Part shown: one piece after another, positions 36,451-47,540 of the stretch | How positions within the stretch are numbered: position 1 is the stretch's first letter | Layout: each line of letters opens with the position of its first letter | Assembly (NCBI GenBank): GCA_951804985.1 | Contig: OX638133.1 | Location: 25,574,963-25,638,962 of the forward strand | Source: Dryomyza anilis | Lineage: Eukaryota > Arthropoda > Insecta > Diptera > Dryomyzidae | Length of the DNA stretch: 64,000 nucleotides | Direction of reading: 5' to 3' | Program-made: the position numbers and the translations under genes | Notes under the pieces: generated by a model | The model's database searches: none | Seen by the model: only the letters and a program-made list of their open reading frames with translations | What the model was told of the DNA's origin: nothing

Positions 36451-36568
36451 ATTATTCTATTTTTTACATATTAACCAGATTTTTAACATTTTAAATATAT
36501 AATTGCACTATCTCATTTGAACTCAAAACTTTTATTTTTAACATTGAAAAAGTTATAAATTAAGGTTG

Positions 36569-38213
36569 CACAGAAAAAAAATGAATTCCGTTCTTCAAAC
36601 TATGATTAATTTTATTGAAGAATCATTCATAATATTAATGCCTAACTACATTAATGTAATGAATGCGATCATAAATATGATGTACGCTTAGCAACTGTCG
36701 ACAAAGTGTTATATAATATGATGAATTGTAAGTGAAGCATACGTTTCATCATATTAATGAAGAACTAAATAAAATACAACATATATGTACATCATATTGA
36801 AGCATGCTGTTCATCAAACCAAATTTCAATCAAAATATTTATTTTTCGTTAATTTTTTGACATACTTCTCAGTTAGCAAGCAGTTCATGTATGTTATTTC
36901 TTATATAATGTATGTTTTATATTATATTAATGATTACTTGGTATTAATATCAAGGTATTTTATAAAAAATATATTTAAAAAAATTAAAATAAATTTTTAA
37001 CAAAATTTCGATCAGAGTAGGAAGTTGTCACAACCAAATTAAGAGGTTGCCGCAACAAATCAGTATTCTTTTTTTTTTTGAGTTTTTTTTCAAAAAAAAT
37101 ATTTCTCGGATATTTTTTTTTTTAATAACATTTTTTTCCAACAACATTTTTTTCTAATTATTCGTAATTTTCCATCAATTAATATATTTAAAAAAAGTAT
37201 TAATTCAACAATATTCATCATATTGAATATTATAGTCATAAATATTATGAACAAATTCATAGACATTATGATTATATTCATCAATATGATGATTCAAATT
37301 CATTGCATTGAATATTTCGTTCTTCACTATGATGTTCGATAGTACGAATAAGTTCATATATATAATTCATTCATATATATAATATATGCATTCATCAATA
37401 TGTCATTTAATGAATGGTGGTATCAATATGATACATCTGGTAGTTGGTAGAAAAATTCATAATATTTTTGAATATATTCATCATTGATTGATGAATTTTT
37501 TCCTGTGTGTGTTCAGAAAACTATTTTTTGTGTAAAAGTGCTCGAAATAATTATACAGTATATTTGAATAAATATCAACTCCACTATACTCCACTATATA
37601 TAGCATAATTGTCATCTCGTTTTAACAATATAAATTTCAAGCTTTGCTCAACTACCATTCAGATTATTTTTTAAAGTTAAAGAACGGTTGTGGTTCGCAA
37701 ATTCATGGTGAAGGGCGTGCCATACCAGTTTTTGTATATACCCTATTTTGTGGTGTAAATGTGGTGGGTTCACAAAACAAAAAAAATCTTCAATATGATG
37801 AATTTATTCATAAATATTATGAATTTTTTTACCAACTACCAGATTAATCATATTGATACCCGCATATTAATGAATGTATTCATTATATATATGAACAAAA
37901 TAATCAATACAATGAATTTAAAATTTGAAAAAATATGTTGATAGAAATTTGGTAATTTGGCATTCTTCAATATGAAGAACATATATGTTGTATTTTATAT
38001 TTTGGTTCATTAATATGATAAAACGTATTCTTCACATACAGTTCATCATATTGAAGAACACTTTTTCGACAGTTACCAAGCGTTCTTCATATTTATGATA
38101 ACATTCATAACATTGATGCCGTTAGTCATTAATATTATGAATGGCTCTTCAATACAATGAATCCTGGTTTGAAGAACGGAATTCATCAATATGATGTACA
38201 TTTTTTTTCTGTG
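36569..38213. mobile_element. 1.6-kb fold-back element with long TIRs, nested repeats inside
   Basis: Left CACAGAAAAAAAATGAATTC, CGTTCTTCAAAC; right GTTTGAAGAACGGAATTCAT, TTTTTTTTCTGTG. Arms of about 250 bp share TCATTCATAATATTAATGCC-like and GCAACTGTCGACAAAGTG-like stretches. A second inverted pair (CATCTGGTAGTTGGTAGAAA at 37435, TTTTTACCAACTACCAGATT at 37825) lies inside, so another element was inserted. AATATGATGAA words are everywhere. Confidence 0.7.
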
Positions 38214-38481
38214 TTCGTGTTTAATTTTTTTTTCACTTAAAATTTTTGACCTATTCTATGTACATAAAACGTCAAAATATATTTTCTTGTTCAAAAACCA
38301 CAGAAGCTACCCGAGTGGAAATTTCGTTCAGGATGCGATCATTGTCTGATTAAGCAGCCTGATTTCAAATCAGGCAATGATCAGGGGTTTTCATAAGTGC
38401 CTGATTCAAAACATGATACTATTCGAAGTTTCTATCCAGATCAGGTTTTCAGATCTTAACTTATCCTAACCTTATATAATC

Positions 38482-38825
38482 CAATAATAATAATAATAGT
38501 TTGGCGCTACAGTCCTGTATAGAAGTTCGGCCGAGCTCTCTCACCATTTTGAGCTGTGCGTGTTATATTTGTACTCAAAGTGGTGGGACCTACAGTTTAT
38601 TGCCGAATTCGAATGGCGGGTGAGAGCTTTTTATAGGCAATATTTTACTCTCGTAGGTTTGCATTTACTGCCGAGAGGTAGCGCGGTATAGACAAATGTT
38701 TCTATGAAAAGATGTTGTTAGCCCCAGTCCAGGCTTGAACCGGGGTCCTTTGAGCTACCGCGGCTACACTGAGCTACCGCGGCTACACTGAGCTACCGCG
38801 GCTACACTGAGCTACCGCGGCTACA
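38482..38825 (-). mobile_element. tRNA-derived SINE with a fourfold repeated 5' end
   Basis: Same family as the SINE at 56012. Instead of a normal tRNA-like head, the 19-bp unit TGAGCTACCGCGGCTACAC (minus strand GTGTAGCCGCGGTAGCTCA, the A-box arm) occurs four times at 38750-38825, and the segment between A and B boxes is lost. The tail is (ATT)n at 38483-38499. Confidence 0.8.
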
Positions 38826-40139
38826 GGTAGGTAGAGAGCCGTATCGTATTCTGGTCAGGGACGGATGCGATTTCCAATCCAATTTCCACTCGGGTAGATC
38901 AATAAAACTCTGAACTTCAATGACATACCGACGCTGTCTGATATTGAAAATGTGATTAATATGTGCCACCAACCTCATATAACACATAGATCTTCTTTTA
39001 CCGGAAGTGTATTTCTAAACCCTGGAGACCTTTGGACCACTTTTAACAGATATACCTCGCTCAAATTTTAATTCTTACATATTACAACATATTTCTACTT
39101 ATATCGACTATAACTTGCAGTGATGTTACTTATTTAAAAATGTCCCATTTGACCTAACCATCCTTACTGTTTTTGAATTCAATACTTCAAAATTTCCCAT
39201 ATGACCTAACCTTCTCTACTTTTTTTAAATGTTATTAAGGACTCTTCTATTTAATATTAGAATGTGTACAATGTCAAATTTTGACTCAAAAAATCTGATC
39301 CAATTCCGGTTCTTTCATTCCGTTCTTTCATTTATCATATCAGTTCTGGTTCCAGAAAAATTAAGCCATTCTGTCGTATACCAGTTCGTCTCGAGCCCTA
39401 GATTAAAAATAATCACCAAAATCACTCACATTCTGCAATTTGGTTTAACTTTTCGAAATATGCCTTTTCAACATGACTTCCATATTATTTTTTATATTCA
39501 ATATATAATAATCTCGATAATAATTTCACACAATTATTTTTCGATGACTTCTCATACAGAATAAACAAAAATATTTTAAATTCGTTAAATATCTACCAAG
39601 TAAAACCCCACTTTTTAGACGACTATGTTAAATCACAAACGCAATACAATAATTTTAATAAATAAAAGAAATAAAAAAATAAGATTTTTTAAGAGTAAAA
39701 TTATTTAATCATCACTCTGACGAAGCACCCTTGAAGTCAGCTCAAATTATAATGGGTTTGTATACTTTGGTATATTTTTTTTTTTTCATTATTTGTTTTA
39801 TACGCTGAGCTTCTTATAAGTTTAGTCAATGACGTAGTTGTTAACAATTCCGATGCAATTGTTTTATAAGACACTTTAAAACTTTCACATATTTTACACT
39901 CGAAACTAGCACTAGCAGTTATGGGGTTACATTTTAAATTGTTTCAATTGCTCAAAGTTATTATAATTTTTTTTCGTCAACACTTTCAATTGTGTCCCAC
40001 GGCAATAGACAGAAATTTAGTTGCAAATTTGATGATGATTAACTTTATTCAATTTTCACTAAATACACATTTTATTTAAGCCTTGCCTCTGGTTCGTCTG
40101 TTTCGAATAAATTATTTAATTTTATGTATTGGATTTATT
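38826..40139. other. Intergenic DNA without a supported gene
   Basis: AT-rich. Short ORFs (for example 39229-39564) show no family resemblance. No clear repeat ends. Confidence 0.45.
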
Positions 40140-40540
40140 TTTTGTTGTTCTTTTTTTCTGCACTATAAGTAGATAGACATTCGCGCCGCTACTCAACTAC
40201 GGCAAAACTAAACTAACAAATTGTCTTTGCTATCTTTTGCGTACGGTACGGTGTTACTGACAGCCATCTGTATAATCAATACTACCCAATGTCACAGGTT
40301 TGGAATTTGCTCTGGGTTGTTCTTACTCGCTGTGTTGCCTGTTGTTTGACAGTGTAATGGGTCAACGTCGTTTCATTTGCACGAACACAAAGCACAAAAT
40401 CACGAATATCCAGCGGAATTTCCGCTCTCTCGGAAATATTAAAATATACCACAGAGAGCAGAACTCTCTGGATCTAATGAAATTCTTTAGGGTTACCGTT
40501 GGTATTGAAATAATACGGATAAACAATAAGGCAGGTTAGG
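40140..40540. promoter_or_regulatory. GC-richer unique island; possible promoter or leader exon
   Basis: CTATAAGTAG near 40163 followed 30-35 bases later by CTACTCAACTACGGC, then CGTACGGTACGGTG, GGGTCAACGTCG and TTTCCGCTCTCTCGG. Composition differs from the flanks and no repeat is recognised. No reading frame can be supported; the direction is unknown. Confidence 0.25.
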
Positions 40541-42179
40541 GCAAATGGGATATATTGAAGTAGGCACATTTTAATAGATGATGTAATAAAGTAAAGTTAT
40601 GTACATTATAATCCGTCTTAGCTGATTGTAAATACCTTATACTTATGTGATATTGTGAGAAGGAAGAAAATGAAACGTGGTTAACCAGTGGCAAATGTCA
40701 TCAATGATTCCTCTATGATTCAGCTATGTCAGATCAGAACCATCGATGCTCACTCATATATGTTACCACAACCTTACAAAGTTGGAAGTTGCCACAACCA
40801 AATTAAGAGGTTGCCGCAACAAATCAGTATTCTTTGTGTACACACAACTAGAACAAAATACGAAATGTTATCTTTGCGACTATCGTTTTTCAGGTGACTT
40901 AAAGGTTATTACAAAAGTTATCTATTAAGCATCGTATAGATATATCAGAAAGGTAACTTTTTAAAGTAACCAAATCGGGATAATGCCCACATAGTGGCAC
41001 CACTGAACTTCATACTTCAAAGTTGGCATTCGTTTTTTTTTGCTCCGTGTATTTTGTGTGGACAAAAATGTCCGATTGATAGTAAAAATATTAACCGCGA
41101 CCAGTAAATTGCGTTTATGAATCGCTACAAATCGGGTCTATGAAATTAAAAATGTTCGTGGGCAATAACTTATTGCAGGCGTCATTCTGCCGTGTGAGGA
41201 GGTGTCTCAGGACGTGACTATGGCAGTAACAAACAGTGCAGCTAAAATAATTTAAAATAAAAATACATATAAATTGGCTTTTGGTTTTTCATTATTATAG
41301 TTTATTTTTATATTTATTTAATATGTATTAGTTTGTCATTTAATTATTTCCATCAATTTTTGGAAAAGTAAATAATCGAATGACAACCTAATACATTGAT
41401 AATAATTTGTTGTCATATTTTACATGTGCATTGGTAGTTAAAAGGGTTAACTAAAAGCTGTATTTAAGCTATCTTATAGGCTGTCTAGAGGGCAACTCTC
41501 TGATGATGCCTTTTAATAGTTGACTTAAACATATCATTCCGAGAGCTAAAAGTCAACAAAGAGGCGGACATACGTAAGTCTTTCCGATACCTCTTCGACC
41601 ACTTTTACGACAACATTCGGTATCGTTAACTTTTTAAAGTTAGGTTTTGGGCATCGTTTGTCTGGTTGGGCATTAATAATATCTTAATTGACAAGATTTT
41701 CATACTATCCTTCATATATCAATAGTGAGATATGATGTATGACTTCTTTAATGCAACGCTCTTCATGAAATATTTGTAGACATATTCATCAATGACAAAT
41801 TACCCAAGGTCCCCGATTCTTCATTGATGTTCTTGTCGTAAATGGAGTTATTTTCAGCTGGTTAAAGTTTAGAGTAATCGGGAGGTTATTAGGGTTCCCG
41901 AATTCTGAAAATAACAGCAAACATGTTATAGTGACACAATTTCCATTCATTTGAGTACTAACATGTACGATGGATAGAGTGGGAAAATTATTTCCAATTA
42001 TTTATTACATTTTTTTCCTATTTTAAGATACTTTTTCCGGCACATATAACACATTTTTTGTTAATAAACTATTGAAAGAACTTTTTTCATTGCAAGAAAA
42101 ATGTGATTTTTTTTTTGATTTTATATCTGCTATATTATTTTTCTGATGATGAAGCCTAAGTTTACACTATGTCGTGGTT
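40541..42179. other. Intergenic DNA with one shared 50-bp segment
   Basis: 40785-40837 (CACAACCAAATTAAGAGGTT, GCCGCAACAAATCAGTATTC) is nearly identical to 37028-37071, a short copy of an unidentified repeat. Otherwise nothing is recognised. Confidence 0.45.
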
Positions 42180-43870
42180 TTGCTTTTATTTTTGTGTTTG
42201 AAAAATGAGATTTTTTTTTGCTTATATATCTTTAAAGTTCAAACTTAAATTTTTACTATTGATTTCGAGTTTTTGCTTTTGCGTTATTCATCAAATTTTT
42301 TGTTTTTAATTTTTAAATTTTCTTATGTTTTACTTGTTTTTTATTTTTATTTGTGCTTTTATTTTTGTGTTTTTAATTATATAAATTGATTTTGATTTAA
42401 TTTTATTTGTGGTTTTCTGTTTTGATTCTGTTTTAATTTGTATTTTTGTTTTGATTTATTTTTTTAATTTGTATTTTTGTTTTTTCGTTTGGTTTTGTTT
42501 TTTTTTTGTATCCTTTATTTTTTTGATTTTGTTGTTGTTGTTGTTTAGTTATTCTTTTGATTTTGTGTCTTTGGTTTTATTTGTGCTTTTTGTTTTTGCT
42601 TTTTTTTATTATGCATTAATATTTGCTTTTTATTTTTGTGTTAATTTTTATACCCTACACTTAAAGTGAAAGGGTATATTCAGTTTGGTAGGCCCTTTGT
42701 ATATATATTCTTGATCAGCATGACCTCCTGAGTCGATTTAGCGATGTCCGTCTGTCCGTCTGTCTGTCTATTAGATTAGATTACTTATATATCTAAGCTA
42801 TCTGAACAAGAAAATTGGCATGATCGGTCTATTGTGACCTGAGAACCGATCACTTATGTTCAAATACCTCGTATAAAATTTATATCTACAGATCAATTTT
42901 ACTGTATACGTGCTTAGGAAAACTTTTTTTTGGTCAAATATATATTGACTCATGCTCAAATACATGAAAATAATGGTTTCCGGCGAAAGGACTTGTAGTT
43001 CCAAAAAAAAAGAGAAATTCGGTACACCTACCCATTTGTAAATATGGGTATCAAATGAATGGAAATTCTTTAGCGATGGAAAGTTTGTAGTTATTTTCAG
43101 GATTCGTATACCCTGGTGACCTATATACCACTTTTAATGGTAACCACACATATGTGTAGGGTATTTATAGTCGGCTTAGACCGACTATAATTTTGATAAT
43201 CCTAACTATCATAAACCCACCTACTTTAAAATTTTCCAACTGGTTTGTTTTTAATTTTTAAATTTTCTTATGTTTTACTTGTTTTTTTTTTTTAATTTGT
43301 GCTTTTATTTTTGTGTTTTTAATTATATACATTGATTTTGATTTAATTTTATTTTATTTGTGGTTTTCTGTTTTGATTCTGTTTTAATTTGTATTTTTGT
43401 TTTGATTCTGTTTCAATTTGTATTTTTGTTTTTTCGTTTGATTTTTTTTTATTTACTTGTTTTTTTTGTATCCTATATTTTTTTTGTTTTTACTATTTGT
43501 TTTGCTGTTGCTTTTGTATTATTGATTTTTTTTGTGTTTGTTTTTTTTTGTTTTGGTTTTGATTTGTGTTTTTGCTTTTGTGTTTATACTTTTGTTTTCT
43601 GTTGTTTTTTGCTTGTGTTTATATTTTTTTTGTTTTACCTTTTGTTTTGTTTTTGTGTTTATTCATCCGCTGTGTTTTTTGTTTTTTTTTTATATTCTGC
43701 TTTTGTTTTGTATTTTTGCTTTCTTTTATTTTTGTGTTTTAGCTATTGTTTTTTTTACTGTTCTTTTTGGGTTTTTACTTTTGTTTTGTTCTTTTGCTTT
43801 TGTAGTTTTGGGTTGTTTTATGTTTTTGGTTTTGCAATTTTTTCTTGCATTTGAGTTGTTGTTTCATCTT
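42180..43870. repeat. T-rich (TTTTGT)n low-complexity DNA duplicated around a dispersed element
   Basis: 42180-42648 and 43243-43870 are degenerate TTTTG/TTTTA repeats. A stretch of about 190 bp is near-identical in both (42299-42490 and 43246-43440, with ATTGATTTTGATTTAATTTT and GTGGTTTTCTGTTTTGATTC). It generates long Phe/Leu/Cys-rich ORFs on the plus strand that are not genes. Confidence 0.8.
42649..43190 (+). mobile_element. Dispersed repeat with TATACCCT start and CCGTCTGTCCGTCTGTCTGT
   Basis: Starts with the hairpin-like TATACCCTACACTTAAAGTG. It has TATATATTCTTGATCAGCAT and GTCCGTCTGTCCGTCTGTC, phrases I recognise as widespread in fly repetitive DNA, and ends with the hairpin ATAGTCGGCTTAGACCGACT. 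About 540 bp, no ORF. Related minus-strand fragments lie at 33665-33900 and 50700-51470. Superfamily not assigned. Confidence 0.65.
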
Positions 43871-44019
43871 CATAGCTGGTATAAATGTTGTTATATCGGT
43901 TTAAAGGTTTATGTTGTACGGGAGATGCACTCCAATTGTTGTCCAATTCTGCCCATATAAGGACTCCATTTTATCCTGGTGCACAATTACAAGTAAATCG
44001 GTTTAGACGTGGTGCCGGA

Positions 44020-44347
44020 ACAAACAGGCATGCCGACATACGGAACAAGAGTTTTATAAAGGGCTTTTCAATAAGAGCGATACAAAAGTTTTTTTCAAGG
44101 GTTTTTCAACGCTACAAAAGTAGAGCGACAGGGACAGCAAACGAGGCCATATTTCATGCCGCTCTTTTGACATTTCTCTTCAGTAAGGTTTGCCATTGGA
44201 AAGATATACGAGCCAACCACGAGTCGAAATTATTAAAATTTACTACCGAAATTCAAATTCGTATATCTTTCCATCATGAAATGGCAAACCTTACTGAAGA
44301 GAAATGACAACAGAGCGGCAAGAAATATGGCGTCGTTTGCTGTCCCT
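44020..44347. mobile_element. Fold-back MITE with about 100-bp TIRs
   Basis: AGGGACAGCAAACGAGGCCA, GACATTTCTCTTCAGTAAGG and TTGCCATTGGAAAGATATAC on the left return inverted on the right (GTATATCTTTCCATCATGAA, CCTTACTGAAGAGAAATGAC, GTTTGCTGTCCCTGTTAGAA). The left end shows a doubled start (GGGCTTTTCAATAAGAGCGA then GGGTTTTTCAACGCTACAAA). No ORF. Confidence 0.75.
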
Positions 44348-44640
44348 GTTAGAAAACCCTTTACATATAGATAGATATATAAAAGAACAAGTCCTGATTG
44401 ATCATCTGACTAATTTACTGGCTGACTGATCAATTAACGCCCAAACAAACCATCAGGCCTATAGGTCGGATTCACTCCGTATAGTGAACCGTTAACGTAC
44501 AGTCGAAACTAACTCGCAACTGATACGAAATACGTTTCGATGGTCCTTCGTATTCCATATGTACCGTATGCACCGTATGCTTTCGTTTACACCGTTACCG
44601 GATGAGTTTGTTGAAACAAAATGCCAGACAAAATTAATAC
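44348..44640 (+). mobile_element. Truncated start of a Helitron-like unit
   Basis: GATATATAAAAGAACAAGTC then CTGATTGATCATCTGAC and AGGCCTATAGGTCGG match the start of the 35342 copy. It fades out toward the KLHL 3' end. Confidence 0.5.
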
Positions 44641-44656
44641 TATAAAATTAAAAAGT

Positions 44657-44662
44657 TTTATT
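44657..44662 (-). terminator. AATAAA signal of the KLHL gene
   Basis: AATAAA on the minus strand lies 12 bases after the stop codon at 44675, which would make a very short 3' UTR. Confidence 0.6.
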
Positions 44663-44674
44663 ATTAAAAAAGCA

Positions 44675-47117
44675 TTAACTATTATTTGGATAGATAAGAC
44701 CAACTAAGTTATCACATGATATTGATGAATGTGAGATCCATTGATCTGTCAGTGCATTGTATTCCTGGACAGCCCCTTTGCTATCAGCCGCTAAAACACG
44801 ATTTCCTATTGTAGTGCAAGGAACTTTACGTATATTCATGAAACTGTAAGTACGTTTAGCTGCATTGAGAATACCAGGGAAATTTACGTATGACCATTTG
44901 TCTGCAATAGGATCATAGCGTTCAGCAATCTGCATATTTTTTACATTACCAACAGCATACAATTGTCCATCAATCACAATGGCCTAAATGTAGATTTTTT
45001 CATTAAAATTACTTACTATATATGAACTTTCTACAATCTTTATCAACATTATAGTTATTATAGGATCATTACAAATAAAAATAACTCACACAAAGTTCAA
45101 TGCTTTTCTGATTCATTGAAGCTTTTTGCGACCATGCATCTGCCTGGGGATCATAGCACTCTACAGAATCGGTACAACCTCCCATCGCATATAAACAACC
45201 ATCAAGTACTGCAAGTACAAAATCACCACGACTGCATAGCATTGGGGAAAAATAGCTCCAAGTACCTGTCGCCAGATCACATCTAAAATGGTTTGTACTT
45301 AAAATAAATAATAACAATAAATAAATTCACCTCTCCGCTGATGCTGTAGTCAAACCTTTGTCTACATATCCGCCGACTGCATATAGAAAGCCGTTTAGCA
45401 CTGCCACACCGAACGCAGATCGAGGCGCGTTCAGTTCATTCAATGGTGTAGCATTTAGTGTAGTGATATCTAAACTATAGACACATTTTACCGGAGTCAT
45501 ATCACGCTGCTGACCACCTAATATAATTAAGTTATTGTTTAATCTAACAATACCAAAAAATCTTCGATCAGCGAAGTAATATATTTTCTTTTTAGTCCAT
45601 GTATTTGAATTTGGACAATAGCTTTGAAGATGGCATAAATATCCCTGAAAATATTAATAAACTTTAAAATATATAGAATATGTGTTAACGTCAACATAAT
45701 CCCTTATTTTGGTAATTAGGGAATATGAACGCGGATTTGTTTGGCATTATGTCCCCACATTTCATCAGTTTTCTCAAGTTTTGATCATTAATCCGGTGTT
45801 TAGCAAAACATTTTATCGAATGAATATTTTGGAAACAACTTAAAATCACTTGCGAAATTTTAACGAAATCAAAATATTCGACAAAAATGAATTAGACGTA
45901 CCGTAGAGGTAACTGCCAGCAGTTTGACGGTGCTGTTACGAGGTTTATTGCATTTGTTTTCCATCTGGAATCTTACAGTGGGATCCAATTGCAATTTCAA
46001 TGCATTCAACAACATTTTGTTCGATTCAAAAGACTTGCAAACTGGTTGAACGTGTTGAAATATAAAAGATGGCTCCAGCTGGCTCAATCGCACTGTTTCC
46101 AATAAGCCTGGAATATATTGTTCACGTTTTTCTGCATCATGATTTATCCAGGATTTTAAACTATTGAAAACCATTTCTTCGGCGTCCACATGAAGATAAT
46201 CGTTGGACAAAATTTGACGCAGTTTTTCGTAATTTAGTTTAAAGAACTCTTCGTATTTTATTAACTGTTAATTAAAAAATATATTTCATATGAAAGTGTA
46301 GAACTTATACGGCAGGATTACATGCCTAATTAGTAAAATACTTTAAAGGCTTCTTTTGCGAAACTTATATATTAGACTTAGCAAATTATCGAATGGCATG
46401 ATCGATTTGAAAATAGAGCAAATAAATTCGTTTTTAACTAAAATTTCATGTCGGTTCTAACCTCGGTAAAATGTTGACAAATATACGTATTGGATTTCTC
46501 CAACAGCGTTTGAAGATTATTATCGTCTGCGTAAGATGCAATTCCCAGACAGTTCGAGGGTTTTATATGTGACACAATATACTCGGAACAAGCATCCAGC
46601 ACGGTGTTCAACTGCATCATACCAGCTGTGTAAATTAAATTCTCCAAATTGTCCTCGCGCAGTTCTATGTTACCTGTGTAACAAAACTCGACAATGGCCT
46701 TCAAAACATCGCCGTCAACTTCCAGCAAAGTTATTTCCTTCGCCTTCGATTCAAGCATCGATCCCGTGAACATGGCGTCAAAATATACGCTCGATGCTGA
46801 TAAAACCAGACGATGTGCGTTGACTCTGCCATACAAACGAAATATTTGTATTGAGAATTACAATGAAATGCGAGTGAAACAAACCTTTTTCCATCGTTGC
46901 CTGCAATAAGCAGCACATCACACAACTGGTGGGACTCGAGAAGCGAGAACATTCGATGGAGCACCTTCCCATTATGTTCGGCACAATTAAACATCATCCT
47001 ATTCACGCCGGAAGTTGAGCTATTCCATAACAAATCGTGAATTGCATTTGATTTTTTTGGGCTCATTTTTATGTCATTTAGTTGCAGTCTTTGATTACAG
47101 TCATGGACCAGTTGCAT
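44675..47117 (-). CDS. BTB-BACK-Kelch (KLHL-type) protein
   Basis: Six exons: 47117-46885, 46825-46462, 46264-45902, 45644-45331, 45282-45090 and 44983-44675. All are GT-AG with consistent phases (2, 0, 0, 2, 0), giving 591 aa. The BTB domain spans about residues 48-165 (SHQLCDVLLIAG, then VNAHRLVLSASSVYFDAMF and LLEVDGDVLKAIVEFCYTG). BACK spans about 170-290 (CLGIASYADDNNLQTL, ILSNDYLHVDAEEMVFNSL, WINHDAEKR). Kelch repeats follow: LIILGGQQRD, LYAVGGYVDKG, LYAMGGCTDS and a decayed LYAVGNV. Family members are substrate adaptors for Cullin-3 ubiquitin ligases: BTB binds Cul3 and dimerises, and Kelch binds substrate. The propeller is degenerate, with few clear GG blades, so substrate binding may have diverged. 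Cog7 ends 423 bp upstream on the same strand. I cannot assign the exact KLHL ortholog. Confidence 0.92.
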
Positions 47118-47144
47118 TGTTTATAGAAATATGTTTACCAGTAT

Positions 47145-47215
47145 CAGTGATGCCAACCCTTATCTTCTTTCTCCCAATATTCTTTCCCATTTTAACTATA
47201 AAATTCCTCGCAACA
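47145..47215. mobile_element. hAT element end next to the KLHL start codon
   Basis: CAGTGATGCCAACCCTTATC onward, including ACTATAAAATTCCTCGC, aligns with the inverted right end of the hAT-type element at 27682-28963 (CAGTGATGCCAACCCCTATT, ACTATAAAATTCCACGC). It lies 27 bp upstream of the KLHL ATG. The other end was not found. Confidence 0.65.
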
Positions 47216-47427
47216 AATGTAATAGATTATCCCAGTTTTTGGCTAGTTGTACGGCGAGGATCTACTCTTCAAATCCCTACCAGTAATCGAAAAAGGTTCG
47301 ACAAGTTTTCACTGCCGAGTATATACTATTCAAATTCCTACGAGTAACTTGCACTGCATCCGACTAACATGAAAACAAATTTGAGGGTATATGGCGTAGA
47401 ATGAGACTTCTTGTTTCTTTTTATACA

Positions 47428-47433
47428 TTTATT
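47428..47433 (-). terminator. AATAAA signal of Cog7
   Basis: AATAAA on the minus strand lies about 110 bases after the Cog7 stop and about 310 bases before the KLHL start, so the two genes could have separate transcripts in this tight interval. Confidence 0.55.
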
Positions 47434-47540
47434 TCTTGAATAAAATGGACATTGCACGTATTTTTTTTTGATAATAACACAGATTAAATAAAATAAGCTT
47501 GGAATGCAGCGTAATGGCCAAAGCATCTAAATCTCTAAAT

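Noticed and set aside
43360..43960. Plus-strand ORFs of 164 and 142 aa, Phe/Leu/Cys rich
   Set aside because: They are read-through of degenerate TTTTGT repeats; the composition explains the hydrophobic residues, and a related frame appears in the duplicate at 42409.
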